From Vibrio gallicus (GTDB lineage: Bacteria > Pseudomonadota > Gammaproteobacteria > Enterobacterales > Vibrionaceae): 64,000 bases of DNA. Shown here piece by piece: positions 51,002 to 60,354 of the stretch; the stretch's first letter is position 1, and each line of letters starts with the position of its first letter. The stretch lies in NCBI RefSeq assembly GCF_024346875.1, contig NZ_AP024872.1, forward strand, positions 310,001-374,000. Reading direction: 5' to 3'. The notes under the pieces are model-generated. The model did not search any database. It had not been told where the DNA came from and worked only from the letters and a program-made list of their open reading frames with translations. The position numbers were made by a program, and so were the translations under genes.

Positions 51002-51756
51002 TGCCAAGCCGCATTGCTATTACGCAAGGGCGACTGCAATTCAATGACGCTCTGTCACCATTATTTGAACAGTTCTCGCTGCATATTGAGTCCAATACTT
51101 GGGTTACTATCCTTGGGAAAAGTGGCTGCGGTAAGACCACGCTATTGCGTCTAATGGCTGGCTTGCTCAGTGACCATGCCAGTTGGAGTGGTGATATTAA
51201 GTTTGGTATTGAGGGGCAACATCTTAGCCAGCATATTGCCTATATGGCTCAGCAAGACCTGCTTATGCCGTGGCTTACGGTATTAGAAAATGTGTGCTTT
51301 AGTGATCGATTTGGAGTCGGCGCATCGCTATCTAATGATGAGCGAACACGTCAAGCATCTGAGTTGTTGTTCAAGGTTGGTTTAGCGGGCAAAGAAGGCT
51401 ACTACCCAAGACAACTGTCGGGCGGTATGAAGCAGCGCGTGGCGCTTGCTCGCACCCTAATGCAAGATAAACCCGTGGTTTTGATGGATGAGCCTTTTTC
51501 GGCTTTAGATGCAGTCAACCGCTATCGATTGCAAAATTTGGCCAATGAAATGCTCACAGACAAAACGGTGGTGTTGATAACCCATGACCCTCAAGAAGCG
51601 TTACGACTCAGTGACCGAGTTTACTTGATGGAATCGACACCCGTTACAATGACATCAATTGCGCTACCAGATTCACCAACACCGCGGCCTTTAGATGCAC
51701 AATTGGCTCAGTTGCAGCAAAGAATCATTGAACTGTTGGGAGGTGAGAATGAGTAA
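51001..51756 (+). CDS. ABC transporter ATPase for thiamine precursor uptake (ThiZ-like)
   Basis: 251 residues: Walker A GKSGCGKTT near 40, signature LSGGMKQR, Walker B VLMDEPFSALD. It belongs to the nitrate/taurine/HMP-type (SsuB-like) ATPases. With the following permease and two binding proteins it forms an importer for formylaminopyrimidine or HMP, as in ThiXYZ systems. It overlaps the permease gene by eight bases. Confidence 0.88.
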   Translation: MPSRIAITQGRLQFNDALSPLFEQFSLHIESNTWVTILGKSGCGKTTLLRLMAGLLSDHASWSGDIKFGIEGQHLSQHIAYMAQQDLLMPWLTVLENVCFSDRFGVGASLSNDERTRQASELLFKVGLAGKEGYYPRQLSGGMKQRVALARTLMQDKPVVLMDEPFSALDAVNRYRLQNLANEMLTDKTVVLITHDPQEALRLSDRVYLMESTPVTMTSIALPDSPTPRPLDAQLAQLQQRIIELLGGENE

Positions 51757-52555
51757 ACCTAGTGGTGCTGGTGTGGTTGCCACGCAGCAATTAGCTCATA
51801 AATTTAAGTCTCAATCTTCTCATATTTTAAGGTTGATGATCTCGTGTGTGGTGGTATTAGGCTTGTGGCAAGGCGCGGTGACATTGTTTGATCTACCGAG
51901 CTTTATCTTGCCAGAACCTATGGCGGTAATGAACAGATTGCATTCTCGATGGGATGTACTGTGGCACCATACGCTGATCACATCTCAAGAGATTGTGTTG
52001 GGCTTGTTGTTAGGACTCGGCATGGGGTTGTTGTTTGCCCTACAGATGTTGTTGTTTGAACCGTTACGCCGCTGGTTACTTCCCATTCTTATCGCCTCGC
52101 AAGCAATCCCTGTATTTGCTATCGCGCCTATCTTGATGCTGTGGTTTGGCTATGGCATTGCCTCTAAGGTTGTGATGGCGGCATTGATCATATTTTTCCC
52201 CGTAACCACCTGTTGTTATGACGGGCTCCGTAACACGCCTCGCGGCTATCTTGACCTTGCGCAAACTATGGGGGCAACTCGCTGGCAGATGCTAAAACAA
52301 GTGCGACTGCCTGCCGCGATGCCGGCCCTAGCATCGGGAATACGCGTTGCAGTGGTAGTGGCACCGATTGGCGCTGTGGTTGGTGAGTGGGTAGGCTCGA
52401 GTGCCGGCCTTGGTTATCTAATGTTGCAAGCCAATGCGCGTATGATGATAGATGAGATGTTTGCCGCTCTGTTTGTGCTCGCTCTAATTTCAATCACCCT
52501 GTATTTCATTACCGATAAGCTGCTAAATAAGTTTATCCCTTGGCAATTTGATTAA
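51749..52555 (+). CDS. ABC transporter permease for thiamine precursor uptake (ThiX-like)
   Basis: About 268 residues from the ATG at 51749 (GGAGG... upstream). Six hydrophobic segments and the permease EAA-type loop ...LAQTMGATRWQMLKQVRLPA are visible, typical of the SsuC/ThiX family. The frame is open further upstream, but that region lies inside the ATPase gene. Confidence 0.88.
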   Translation: MSKPSGAGVVATQQLAHKFKSQSSHILRLMISCVVVLGLWQGAVTLFDLPSFILPEPMAVMNRLHSRWDVLWHHTLITSQEIVLGLLLGLGMGLLFALQMLLFEPLRRWLLPILIASQAIPVFAIAPILMLWFGYGIASKVVMAALIIFFPVTTCCYDGLRNTPRGYLDLAQTMGATRWQMLKQVRLPAAMPALASGIRVAVVVAPIGAVVGEWVGSSAGLGYLMLQANARMMIDEMFAALFVLALISITLYFITDKLLNKFIPWQFD

Positions 52556-52573
52556 TAGTTCACGGACGAAATT

Positions 52574-53512
52574 TTGAAAAAATTTATAACGATATTGATA
52601 TCTGCACTGGTTTTGGTGAGTGCTCAGGCAAGTGCATCCCCAAAAACGCTAAACCTAATGCTTGACTGGTTTGTAAATCCAAATCATGGACCGATAATCA
52701 TTGCACAGCAAAACGGTTATTTTGCCGCGCAAGGGCTTAAAGTGAATATCCAAGAACCTGCTGACCCTAGCGTACCATCGAAACTTGTTGCCGCAGGGCA
52801 GGTTGATCTTGCGATCTCTTATCAGCCTTCATTTATCATAGATGTCGCTGCTGGCCTTCCTTTAGTGTGGACAGGCACGTTATTGGCGACACCGTTAAAC
52901 ACATTGTCAGTGTTGGATAACGGTAAAATTAATAGCTTGGCTGATCTGAAAGGCAAAACCGTAGGCGTTTCGGTGTCTGGCAGCGACGAGGCAATCATTG
53001 ATAAGATGCTGAGTGATGAAGGAGTCAGCTTTGATGATGTGAAGATCGTTAATGTAGGCTGGGCGCTTTCGTCATCTCTTGCATCTGGTCGCGTAGATGC
53101 GATATGGGGCGGGATGCGCAATTTTGAATCTCATCAGCTGGAATTAGAAGGGTTTAAGGCAAAGTCTTTCTATCCAGAAGAGCACGGCATTCCCCCGTAT
53201 GATGAGCTGATGTTTGTTGCCAATGCCAATCAGCACGACAGCGATGCCATTGCCCGTTTTAATAAGGCGTTGGAGCTTGCTACGCAATACATTATAAATC
53301 ATCCCCAACAGGCGTGGCGAGAGTTTGTGGCGTATAACCCAGACACTCTAGATAACGAACTTAATCATAGGGCGTGGAACGATACCCTGACCCGTTTTGC
53401 CTTGCGACCGGCGGCTAGAAACCTTAAGCGTTATGCTGAATATGCGCAGTTTATGTATGGTCTGAAAATGATCAAAACCCTACCCAATAAGCAATCTTAT
53501 TTTATCCACTAA
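52574..53512 (+). CDS. Thiamine-precursor binding protein, first copy (ThiY-like)
   Basis: 312 residues with signal peptide (MKKFITILISALVLVSAQAS). The mature start LMLDWFVNPNHGPIIIAQQN, IQEPADPSVPSKLVAAGQVD and VGWALSSSLASGRVDAIWGG are typical of NMT1/ThiY pyrimidine-binding proteins. The start is a TTG at 52574. It is a tandem paralog of the next gene. Such proteins deliver HMP or formyl-aminopyrimidine to the permease. Confidence 0.88.
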   Translation: MKKFITILISALVLVSAQASASPKTLNLMLDWFVNPNHGPIIIAQQNGYFAAQGLKVNIQEPADPSVPSKLVAAGQVDLAISYQPSFIIDVAAGLPLVWTGTLLATPLNTLSVLDNGKINSLADLKGKTVGVSVSGSDEAIIDKMLSDEGVSFDDVKIVNVGWALSSSLASGRVDAIWGGMRNFESHQLELEGFKAKSFYPEEHGIPPYDELMFVANANQHDSDAIARFNKALELATQYIINHPQQAWREFVAYNPDTLDNELNHRAWNDTLTRFALRPAARNLKRYAEYAQFMYGLKMIKTLPNKQSYFIH

Positions 53513-53541
53513 TGCAATTTTCGAGTCACAAAGGAAGACCA

Positions 53542-54489
53542 ATGAAAAAATTATTAGTTAGTTTAGTTACCGTAATTACCTTTGTCTTTAGTCCAGCCGT
53601 GCTGGCTAAAGACCATAAAATCACCTTGATGCTAGATTGGTTTGTTAACCCAAACCATGGCCCAATTATCATCGCAAAAGAGAAAGGGCTATTTAAACAA
53701 CAAGGTATTGAGGTAGAAATTCAAGAGCCAGCGGATCCAAGCGTTCCGGCCAAACTGGTTGCAGCAAACAAAATCGATATGGCAGTCTCTTATCAACCCA
53801 CTTTAACTATCGATGTTGCCGCAGGTTTGCCTTTAATTCGCAGTGGTACGCTTATCGCAACGCCATTGAATACCTTGATGGTACTGGATAATGGCAAGAT
53901 ACAGTCATTGGCTGATCTGAAAGGTAAAAAGATTGGGGTCGCTATTTCAGGCAATGAAGAGGCTACCATTGGCACTATGCTAAAAAACCAAGGTGTTGCT
54001 TTTAAAGATGTGCAGATCATCAACATTGGTTGGGCGCTTTCGTCATCACTGGCATCGGGTAAGGTGGACGCTATCTGGGGAGGATTACGTAACTTTGAAT
54101 CCAATCAGCTAGCATTGGAAGGCTATAAAGCAAAGGCATTCTTCCCTGAAGAGCACGGTGTTCCTGCCTATGATGAGCTGGTATTTGTAGCCAATGCAAA
54201 TAGCTATGATGTTGAAAAAATTAAGAAGTTTAACAAAGCCATTGAGCTGGCGACTCAATATATTGTTAATCATCCCAACAAGGCGTGGCAGGAGTTCGTG
54301 GCTTATAACCCAGATACCTTGAACAATGAATTAAACCGCCGCGCTTGGAACGATACCTTAACTCGCTTTGCGCTGCGCCCAGCTGCGGTTGATCATCAGC
54401 GATATGATAATTACGCAAACTTTATGCATGACAATAAAATCATTAATAGCGTGCCAAATAGCGTTAAGTATGTGCCTCTTTTTAACTAG
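53542..54489 (+). CDS. Thiamine-precursor binding protein, second copy (ThiY-like)
   Basis: 315 residues from the ATG at 53542 (AAGGAAG upstream), with signal peptide to about VLAKD. Most of the sequence matches the preceding gene (LMLDWFVNPNHGPIIIAKEK, IQEPADPSVPAKLVAANKID, FESNQLALEGYKAKAF). Two binding proteins for a single permease suggest a broadened substrate range or recent duplication. Confidence 0.88.
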   Translation: MKKLLVSLVTVITFVFSPAVLAKDHKITLMLDWFVNPNHGPIIIAKEKGLFKQQGIEVEIQEPADPSVPAKLVAANKIDMAVSYQPTLTIDVAAGLPLIRSGTLIATPLNTLMVLDNGKIQSLADLKGKKIGVAISGNEEATIGTMLKNQGVAFKDVQIINIGWALSSSLASGKVDAIWGGLRNFESNQLALEGYKAKAFFPEEHGVPAYDELVFVANANSYDVEKIKKFNKAIELATQYIVNHPNKAWQEFVAYNPDTLNNELNRRAWNDTLTRFALRPAAVDHQRYDNYANFMHDNKIINSVPNSVKYVPLFN

Positions 54490-54497
54490 GATAGATT

Positions 54498-55163
54498 ATG
54501 AAAACCTCACAACTTTTACATGCGTGTCATGAGGAATGGCAACATTATATTGAGCACAGCTTTGTTCACCAGTTGGCCGATGGTACGCTGCATCACGACG
54601 CCTTTTTGCATTATCTTAAGCAAGATTTTCTATTTTTAAAGCACTACGCCAGAGCGTATGCGCTCGCCATATATAAAGCCAAAAGCCTGCAACAGATGCG
54701 TATTGCTTTACCAAGCCTTCATGCACTGCTGGACTCCGAAATAGGACACCACGTAGAGTGGTGTCAGAATTGGGGTATCAGCGAGATTGAAATGGAAGCT
54801 GAAACCGAGGATTTTGGTACGGTAGCCTATACCCGCTATGTATTAGATACTGGCAATCAAGGAGACCTAATTGATTTGTATGTTGCGCTTGCGCCTTGCG
54901 CTATTGGTTATGGAGAGATAGGTGCGAACCTTGCGCAGCGCGATAGTACTTTACTCGAAGGCAATCCTTATCTGAGCTGGTTGACTATGTATGGCTCTGA
55001 GGAGTTCCAACAAGGCGTCAGCCAAAGTATTGAAAACCTAGACGTACTGCTGGCGGATATTGATCCAGACAGTGCCAGAGCACAACAATTAATAGAAGTA
55101 TTTCGCACTGCGACCCGCATGGAAATTGCGTTTTGGGAGCAGGGGCTAAACGCAGTTAAGTAA
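54498..55163 (+). CDS. tenA: Aminopyrimidine aminohydrolase / thiaminase II TenA
   Basis: 221 residues, all-helical. FLHYLKQDFLFLKHYARAYA near the N-terminus, LALAPCAIGYGEIG with the catalytic Cys, and MYGSEEFQQGV with the catalytic Glu are TenA hallmarks. It hydrolyses aminomethyl-HMP to HMP and salvages thiamine breakdown products, fitting the precursor importer encoded just before it. Confidence 0.92.
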   Translation: MKTSQLLHACHEEWQHYIEHSFVHQLADGTLHHDAFLHYLKQDFLFLKHYARAYALAIYKAKSLQQMRIALPSLHALLDSEIGHHVEWCQNWGISEIEMEAETEDFGTVAYTRYVLDTGNQGDLIDLYVALAPCAIGYGEIGANLAQRDSTLLEGNPYLSWLTMYGSEEFQQGVSQSIENLDVLLADIDPDSARAQQLIEVFRTATRMEIAFWEQGLNAVK

Positions 55164-55172
55164 GGATAATTA

Positions 55173-55964
55173 ATGGAAATCGCTCAAGTAATCGCGTGTT
55201 TGAATACGCTACGCCAAACCAAGCCGCTGGTGGTTAATGTAACCAACTATGTGGTGATGAACAATACAGCCAATGCGCTGCTAGCCGTTGGTGCATCGCC
55301 TATTATGGCGCACTCTTCAAGAGAAATGGCTGAGATGATGAGCTTCTCTGGCGCTCTCGTTATCAATATTGGTACCCTCGATAGTCAATGGGTACCGCGG
55401 ATGTTGTTCGCTGTAGAGCAAGCCAATATCCATGGTAAACCGGTGGTTTTGGACCCAGTCGGGTGCGGTGCGAGTACATTACGCACCGAGGTATCGCGCC
55501 AAATCGCAGAGCAAGCAGATACGCTGGTTATTCGTGGCAATGCCTCTGAAATAATCGCGTTAGCGGGTGAGCAAGCACAATCTAAGGGCGTAGATGCCCT
55601 AGATAGCAGCGATTCTGCGGTAAACGCAGCGCAATACTTAGTGAAGGAGTATTGCGCATCGGTCGTTATCTCGGGTGCAACCGATTATGTGATTAGTAGT
55701 GCGGGTGTATTCAAGCTAGAAAATGGTCACGAAATGATGCCATTTGTCACTGGTATGGGCTGTTCGCATACTGCGATAACTGGTGCATTTGCGGCAATTG
55801 GCGACCTTTCTGGGATGGCTGCAACCGCTATATTAGGCGTTGCGGGTGAGATCGCAGCTGAGAAATCAGCAGGGCCGGGCAGTTTACAGATGAATTTGTT
55901 AGACACCCTTTATCAACTTGATGAACAGATGCTCCGTCAGCGTCTGAAGATCAGCAAGGTATAA
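55173..55964 (+). CDS. thiM: Hydroxyethylthiazole kinase ThiM
   Basis: 263 residues. [20 protein letters not shown] and [11 protein letters not shown] open the protein; [18 protein letters not shown] carries the catalytic Cys/Thr loop. It phosphorylates hydroxyethylthiazole for salvage. GGATAA lies before the ATG; ThiE follows after one base. Confidence 0.94.
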   Translation: MEIAQVIACLNTLRQTKPLVVNVTNYVVMNNTANALLAVGASPIMAHSSREMAEMMSFSGALVINIGTLDSQWVPRMLFAVEQANIHGKPVVLDPVGCGASTLRTEVSRQIAEQADTLVIRGNASEIIALAGEQAQSKGVDALDSSDSAVNAAQYLVKEYCASVVISGATDYVISSAGVFKLENGHEMMPFVTGMGCSHTAITGAFAAIGDLSGMAATAILGVAGEIAAEKSAGPGSLQMNLLDTLYQLDEQMLRQRLKISKV

Positions 55965-55965
55965 C

Positions 55966-56592
55966 ATGAGCAACCCTTATGAACTCTATTTTGTCACCGA
56001 TGAACATCAGTCGTTAAATACCTTGTGCAAAGTGGTTGAACAGGCTGTTGAGGGTGGCGTGACCATGGTTCAGGTACGAGAAAAACACGGCGATGTGCGT
56101 GCGTTTATCCAGCGTGCACGTGCTGTAAAATCGGTGTTGCAAGGCAGTGATGTGCCTTTAATTATCAATGACCGTGTCGATGTTGCCCTTGCCATAGATG
56201 CCTGTGGCGTACATTTGGGACAGTCCGATATGCCTGTTGATGATGCGCGACGCCTAATTGGTCGAGATAAGCTCTTGGGGCTGTCAGTGGAGAGCGAACA
56301 GCAATTACTTGCGGCGCAAAGCCTAGATGTTGATAACCTTGGGGTGAGTGCCATTTTCGCAACCGCAACCAAAACTAATACCGTTAACCACTGGGGATTA
56401 GTTGGCTTGCAAGGTGCGGTTTCTCTGTCGAGCAAACCCTTAGTGGCGATTGGTGGTATTAATCACACCAATATTCAAAAAGTAGCGGCAACGGGGGTAG
56501 AAGGTATCGCGCTGGTGTCGGCTATTTCTTCCGCCGAAGATCCCAAACGTGTAAGTAGTGAGTTGTTACAGCTTATTCGTCGCGCCCGCTAA
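55966..56592 (+). CDS. thiE: Thiamine-phosphate synthase ThiE
   Basis: 208 residues, a TIM barrel with TMVQVREKHGD, IINDRVDVALAIDACGVHLG, QSDMPVDDARRLIG and the GGINHTNIQKVAATGVEGIA phosphate loop. It joins HMP-PP and thiazole-P to form thiamine phosphate. Last gene of the salvage operon, which is convergent with the MFS gene. Confidence 0.94.
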   Translation: MSNPYELYFVTDEHQSLNTLCKVVEQAVEGGVTMVQVREKHGDVRAFIQRARAVKSVLQGSDVPLIINDRVDVALAIDACGVHLGQSDMPVDDARRLIGRDKLLGLSVESEQQLLAAQSLDVDNLGVSAIFATATKTNTVNHWGLVGLQGAVSLSSKPLVAIGGINHTNIQKVAATGVEGIALVSAISSAEDPKRVSSELLQLIRRAR

Positions 56593-56666
56593 CGTGAATG
56601 CTCAGTACTCGAGTCATTTCTAGTACTGCGCTAGTGCCATTTGACGAGTGCGTTTATGGTACAGCC

Positions 56667-57842
56667 TTAACCTTGATGAGCCTGATTGGCTTTTCTAAGC
56701 AGCGAGTTGCCTGCAAACCATAGCAAAGGTAATAGCATCATTAACCCCATTAGTTGCAGTGAAGCAAACGGAAGTAGGTTCACTAAACCCACCAGCAGTG
56801 ATGCTCCGGCCATTTGGAAGAAGCCCAACAAAGAGGCCGCAGTGCCCGCCCGCTCAGCAAAAGGCTCTAGGGCCGAGCTACAACAAATCGGTAATACTAA
56901 ACAAAAACCGGTACTGGCGATAAATATTGGCCCCATAAAGGCTGCCGGATGATGGACACCTTGCAACATTACAATAAGTAGTGCTGCGCCAGCGCACAAC
57001 GTCATAGCCAATTTCAGAGCGCGAGTCTTGCCCAGTTTACGTATCACCACTGGCGCACTAAATGAGCCAATAATATTGATTACCGCGTTGCTTCCAAACC
57101 ACAATGCAAAAAGGGTGGGGCTAATACCAAGCTCAACCATAAGTCGTACCGGTGCGATGCTGACAAATGCGATAATGATAGCCATTGCCAGCATTACCAT
57201 TCCAGTATTGAGCTGAAACACTGGGCTTTGAAGTATGGGCTTAAATTGCTGAAAATTAATAAGACTGCTACTTGCAACTGTGTGTGCGGGGCGAGTTTCA
57301 GGTAATCGCCACAAGGTTAGCATTAGGATTAATAGTGCGTAAATCCCCATAAACACAAAATTGGCGTGCCAGCTCCATGTTTGGCTGAGCCAGCCGCCCA
57401 CCATAGGGGCTAAGGCTGGGATCACGCAGATTACCCCATTGATATAACTGTATATAGTTGCGGTTCGTTGTGGGCTATAGCTATCTCTTACCCCTGACAT
57501 TACACCGACTGAAACCGCGCATGTCCCTAAACCTTGTATGATCCTTGCCAACCACAGTATCTCGACATGACTGGCGATAGCGCAGATAACAGAGCCCAAG
57601 ATATATAGAGATAATCCGCCAATAATAAGTGGTTTTCGACCATAGCGGTCGGCAAGTGGGCCTGCAAGCAGCTGTCCCATTCCTAGTGCGGCTAAAAATA
57701 GAGTAATAGTTAGCTGAATGTTACTTATTGGCGTGTGTAAACTGTCAGCCATCTGCGGCAGTGCCGGAAGGTAGATATCGATACCCATTGGGCTGACGAT
57801 AATCAATAACATTAATAGGTAAATTGGCGCTTTTGAGTTCAT
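56667..57842 (-). CDS. MFS transporter, Bcr/CflA drug-resistance type
   Basis: 391 residues with 12 hydrophobic segments. SPMGIDIYLPALPQMADSL at the N-terminus is the Bcr/CflA signature, and GPLADRYGRKPLIIGG is the MFS loop 2-3 motif. Likely a proton-driven exporter of small drugs or metabolites. Convergent with thiE, divergent from the RoxA gene. Confidence 0.88.
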   Translation of the reverse strand: MNSKAPIYLLMLLIIVSPMGIDIYLPALPQMADSLHTPISNIQLTITLFLAALGMGQLLAGPLADRYGRKPLIIGGLSLYILGSVICAIASHVEILWLARIIQGLGTCAVSVGVMSGVRDSYSPQRTATIYSYINGVICVIPALAPMVGGWLSQTWSWHANFVFMGIYALLILMLTLWRLPETRPAHTVASSSLINFQQFKPILQSPVFQLNTGMVMLAMAIIIAFVSIAPVRLMVELGISPTLFALWFGSNAVINIIGSFSAPVVIRKLGKTRALKLAMTLCAGAALLIVMLQGVHHPAAFMGPIFIASTGFCLVLPICCSSALEPFAERAGTAASLLGFFQMAGASLLVGLVNLLPFASLQLMGLMMLLPLLWFAGNSLLRKANQAHQG

Positions 57843-57988
57843 GTCTTTAGGGGCTATTTTTTCAGGGGCGCTGATAGTAGCAAGCTTGTGATATGAATAG
57901 TATTGAATTATGGGTTATTACCAACCAAGGCTAGGCATAATTGAAGATTTTGGTACTATGGCGCCAAATTTCTTTGAATCGAATGCAC

Positions 57989-59116
57989 ATGTATCAATTA
58001 TCTTTCTCCCTTGAACAGTTTCTGGCCGAATATTGGCAAAAAAAACCAACCATTATTAAAGGTGGTTTTAGCAATTTTGTAGACCCCTTGACCGCAGAAG
58101 AGCTGGCGGGCTTAACCATGGAACAAGAAGTTGATTCGCGCTTTGTGTCAAATTTGGCGGGGGAGTGGAGTGCTGAACACGGCCCTTTCACTGAAGATAA
58201 ATTTGCAGAGCTTCCTGAGAAATCGTGGTCGTTCATTGTTCAAGCTGCAAATCATTGGCATGAAGGGGCTGCGCAACTGGTTACACCATTTAAGGGCATG
58301 CCGCAGTGGCTGTTTGACGATTTGATGATTAGCTACTCGGTAGAAGGTGGCGGTGTGGGGCCACATATTGATCAATATGATGTATTTATTATTCAAGGAA
58401 GTGGCAAGAGACACTGGCGCGTGGGCGCTAAGGATGTCGGTCAATATAAAGAGGTGCAACATCATTCGGCATTGCGACAGATAGAGTCGTTTGATGCGCA
58501 AATTGACGATGTATTGCAGCCGGGAGATATCCTTTATATCCCACCAGGGTTTCCTCATGACGGCTATGCACTAGAGCCCTCCATGAGCTATTCAATTGGC
58601 TTTCGCTCACCAAAAGAGCAAGAGTTAATCAGCAATTTTGCGGATTTTGTGTTGGCTCATGACTACGGGGATAAGCATCTGCACAAGCCAGAACTTTCAA
58701 CCCAACCTAATAATGGTGAGTTGAAAACGGACGATCTCACTTCACTAGTTGATATGCTTAAGGCTCAAATTAATGCCCCTACGCTGGTAAAAGATTTTAT
58801 GGGCAGCATGCTCACTCAATCGAGACATCAACTCAATATTATCACCCCAGAGCCAAAGTGGAGTTGCGAAGATGTCTCGTTACAATTAGGCCAAGGTGAC
58901 ACCTTATTTAAGGTTGCAGGCCTAGGGACCTTGTATCATCAAGACGAGCCGACCTTGATCTATGTGAATGGAGAAGTATTTAAAACCTCAGATGAATTGG
59001 TACAGCTGGTTGAATTATTGGCAAATGAAGAGTCGTTGTCCGTTAAGAACATGACCACCGAAGGGATCACATTGTTGACTGAGTTAGTGAATAAAGGTTA
59101 TTGGTATTTCGGATAG
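57989..59116 (+). CDS. roxA: 50S ribosomal protein L16 arginine hydroxylase RoxA (YcfD), JmjC type
   Basis: About 375 residues from the ATG at 57989, which gives the typical opening MYQLSFSLEQFLAEYWQKKP; a second ATG at 57983 is close by. The cupin core carries the iron ligands in HIDQYDVF and FPHDG, with the GSGKRHWRVG segment. RoxA hydroxylates Arg81 of L16 with 2-oxoglutarate and oxygen. The C-terminal half is the winged-helix dimerisation region. Single-gene unit. Confidence 0.9.
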   Translation: MYQLSFSLEQFLAEYWQKKPTIIKGGFSNFVDPLTAEELAGLTMEQEVDSRFVSNLAGEWSAEHGPFTEDKFAELPEKSWSFIVQAANHWHEGAAQLVTPFKGMPQWLFDDLMISYSVEGGGVGPHIDQYDVFIIQGSGKRHWRVGAKDVGQYKEVQHHSALRQIESFDAQIDDVLQPGDILYIPPGFPHDGYALEPSMSYSIGFRSPKEQELISNFADFVLAHDYGDKHLHKPELSTQPNNGELKTDDLTSLVDMLKAQINAPTLVKDFMGSMLTQSRHQLNIITPEPKWSCEDVSLQLGQGDTLFKVAGLGTLYHQDEPTLIYVNGEVFKTSDELVQLVELLANEESLSVKNMTTEGITLLTELVNKGYWYFG

Positions 59117-59191
59117 CTGTCAGTCTTCCCACCGTTACCCAGTAGTGTTATGACTATCAGTTTGTCGCGTCTTCCCGGTGGTGTTTTGAGC

Positions 59192-59274
59192 CGGGATCTG
59201 TAGGGGCGGTGGCTTCAATTAGTGCTGTGTACATGATTGGGTTCGAGAGCCTACAGATCCCCGCCTGCGCGGGG
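59192..59274. repeat. Intergenic inverted-repeat element
   Basis: CGGGATCTGTAGG (about 59192-59204) is inverted as CCTACAGATCCCCG (59250-59263), with a small stable hairpin CCCCGC-CTGC-GCGGGG at 59259-59274. Such GC-rich repeats are common between Vibrio genes (REP-like). It may also act as a terminator for roxA. Confidence 0.55.
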
Positions 59275-59339
59275 ACGACGGTAGTGTAGAGTGGTGATGA
59301 ATCGATGATGTGCACCCCAGAATCCCAGCACCGCTTTCA

Positions 59340-59957
59340 TTAAGTGACTAATGGCAGAGCAAGCTTTATCGCAATACCAAACATAATCACTGCAATAATT
59401 GTATCTAGTATCTGCCACATGCGTGGTCTTTCAAATAACGGGATTAGCACCTTAGAAAAATACGCTACGCCATAAAACCATATTCCGGATGACATCAAAG
59501 CGCCAACTACAAACCACACTTTCTGTTGCTGCGTCATCGAGGAAGTAACTCCCCCTAAAATAACTACCGTATCAATGTATACATGTGGATTTAAGAAGGT
59601 GATTGCCGCTGTCATTAGCATCAGCTGTAACCAACTTTTATTGGTTCCTTTGTTAGTCAGACTCAATTGACTGGTGCCCTGCCATGCAGACTTTGCCGAA
59701 AGTGAACCGTACCAAAATAGAAATATAACGCCGGATATCGTAAGAATATCTCGCCATAAAGGTGAGTGATATAGTAGGGTACCAATGCCGAGGACACCGG
59801 TGCTTATCAATATAATATCGCCAATAAAACAGACGGTTGCTACCGACATAGGGTGCTGCTTAGTTAAACTGCATTTTAGTAAAAATGCATTTTGACTGCC
59901 AATGGCAACAATTAAGCTTCCCGATATAAGTGCACCGGTTAATAGACTGTGGATCAT
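59340..59957 (-). CDS. LysE/ArgO-family amino-acid exporter
   Basis: 205 residues with five to six hydrophobic segments. The start GALISGSLIVAIGSQNAFLL and the mid-protein TFLNPHVYIDTVVILGGV are the LysE/ArgO signature. It probably exports arginine or another basic amino acid. No ArgP-type regulator is adjacent. Confidence 0.88.
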   Translation of the reverse strand: MIHSLLTGALISGSLIVAIGSQNAFLLKCSLTKQHPMSVATVCFIGDIILISTGVLGIGTLLYHSPLWRDILTISGVIFLFWYGSLSAKSAWQGTSQLSLTNKGTNKSWLQLMLMTAAITFLNPHVYIDTVVILGGVTSSMTQQQKVWFVVGALMSSGIWFYGVAYFSKVLIPLFERPRMWQILDTIIAVIMFGIAIKLALPLVT

Positions 59958-60354
59958 TTGATAGCCACCTGATTGGTATTGTCTTGGCGACTACAATGTA
60001 GAAGGGTGTGTATGCAATCATTGAAAACGATAGGTTCAATTGACACTGCGACAGTAACCATATTCTTTTGCTCTAAATAAGTTAATTACCTATAGGTTAA
60101 CTAAGTGAGCGGAAAAGTCACTGCCAATCCAAGTATTACTATGTGAATACCAAACTAACGGAGCCAGTTTTTACGATGTGGGCAGTTTAAATCTCTGTAT
60201 TGTTGCTAATTTCGATAAATCTGTGAAGATCGTTGCAATACAGATGTAAATAAAACGATAAGTAAGTTCTAACAATTACGACACGGGTTGCGAGGTGGTT
60301 AGTTGTTGGTTTTGCTAAACTATTTCTTTATCTGAGTTTGTATCGAGGTGGGCT
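59958..60354. other. Intergenic region between LysE-type and Gfo/Idh-like genes
   Basis: About 400 bases between divergent starts. It should hold both promoters. I see no ORF, strong hairpin or repeat in it. Confidence 0.5.
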
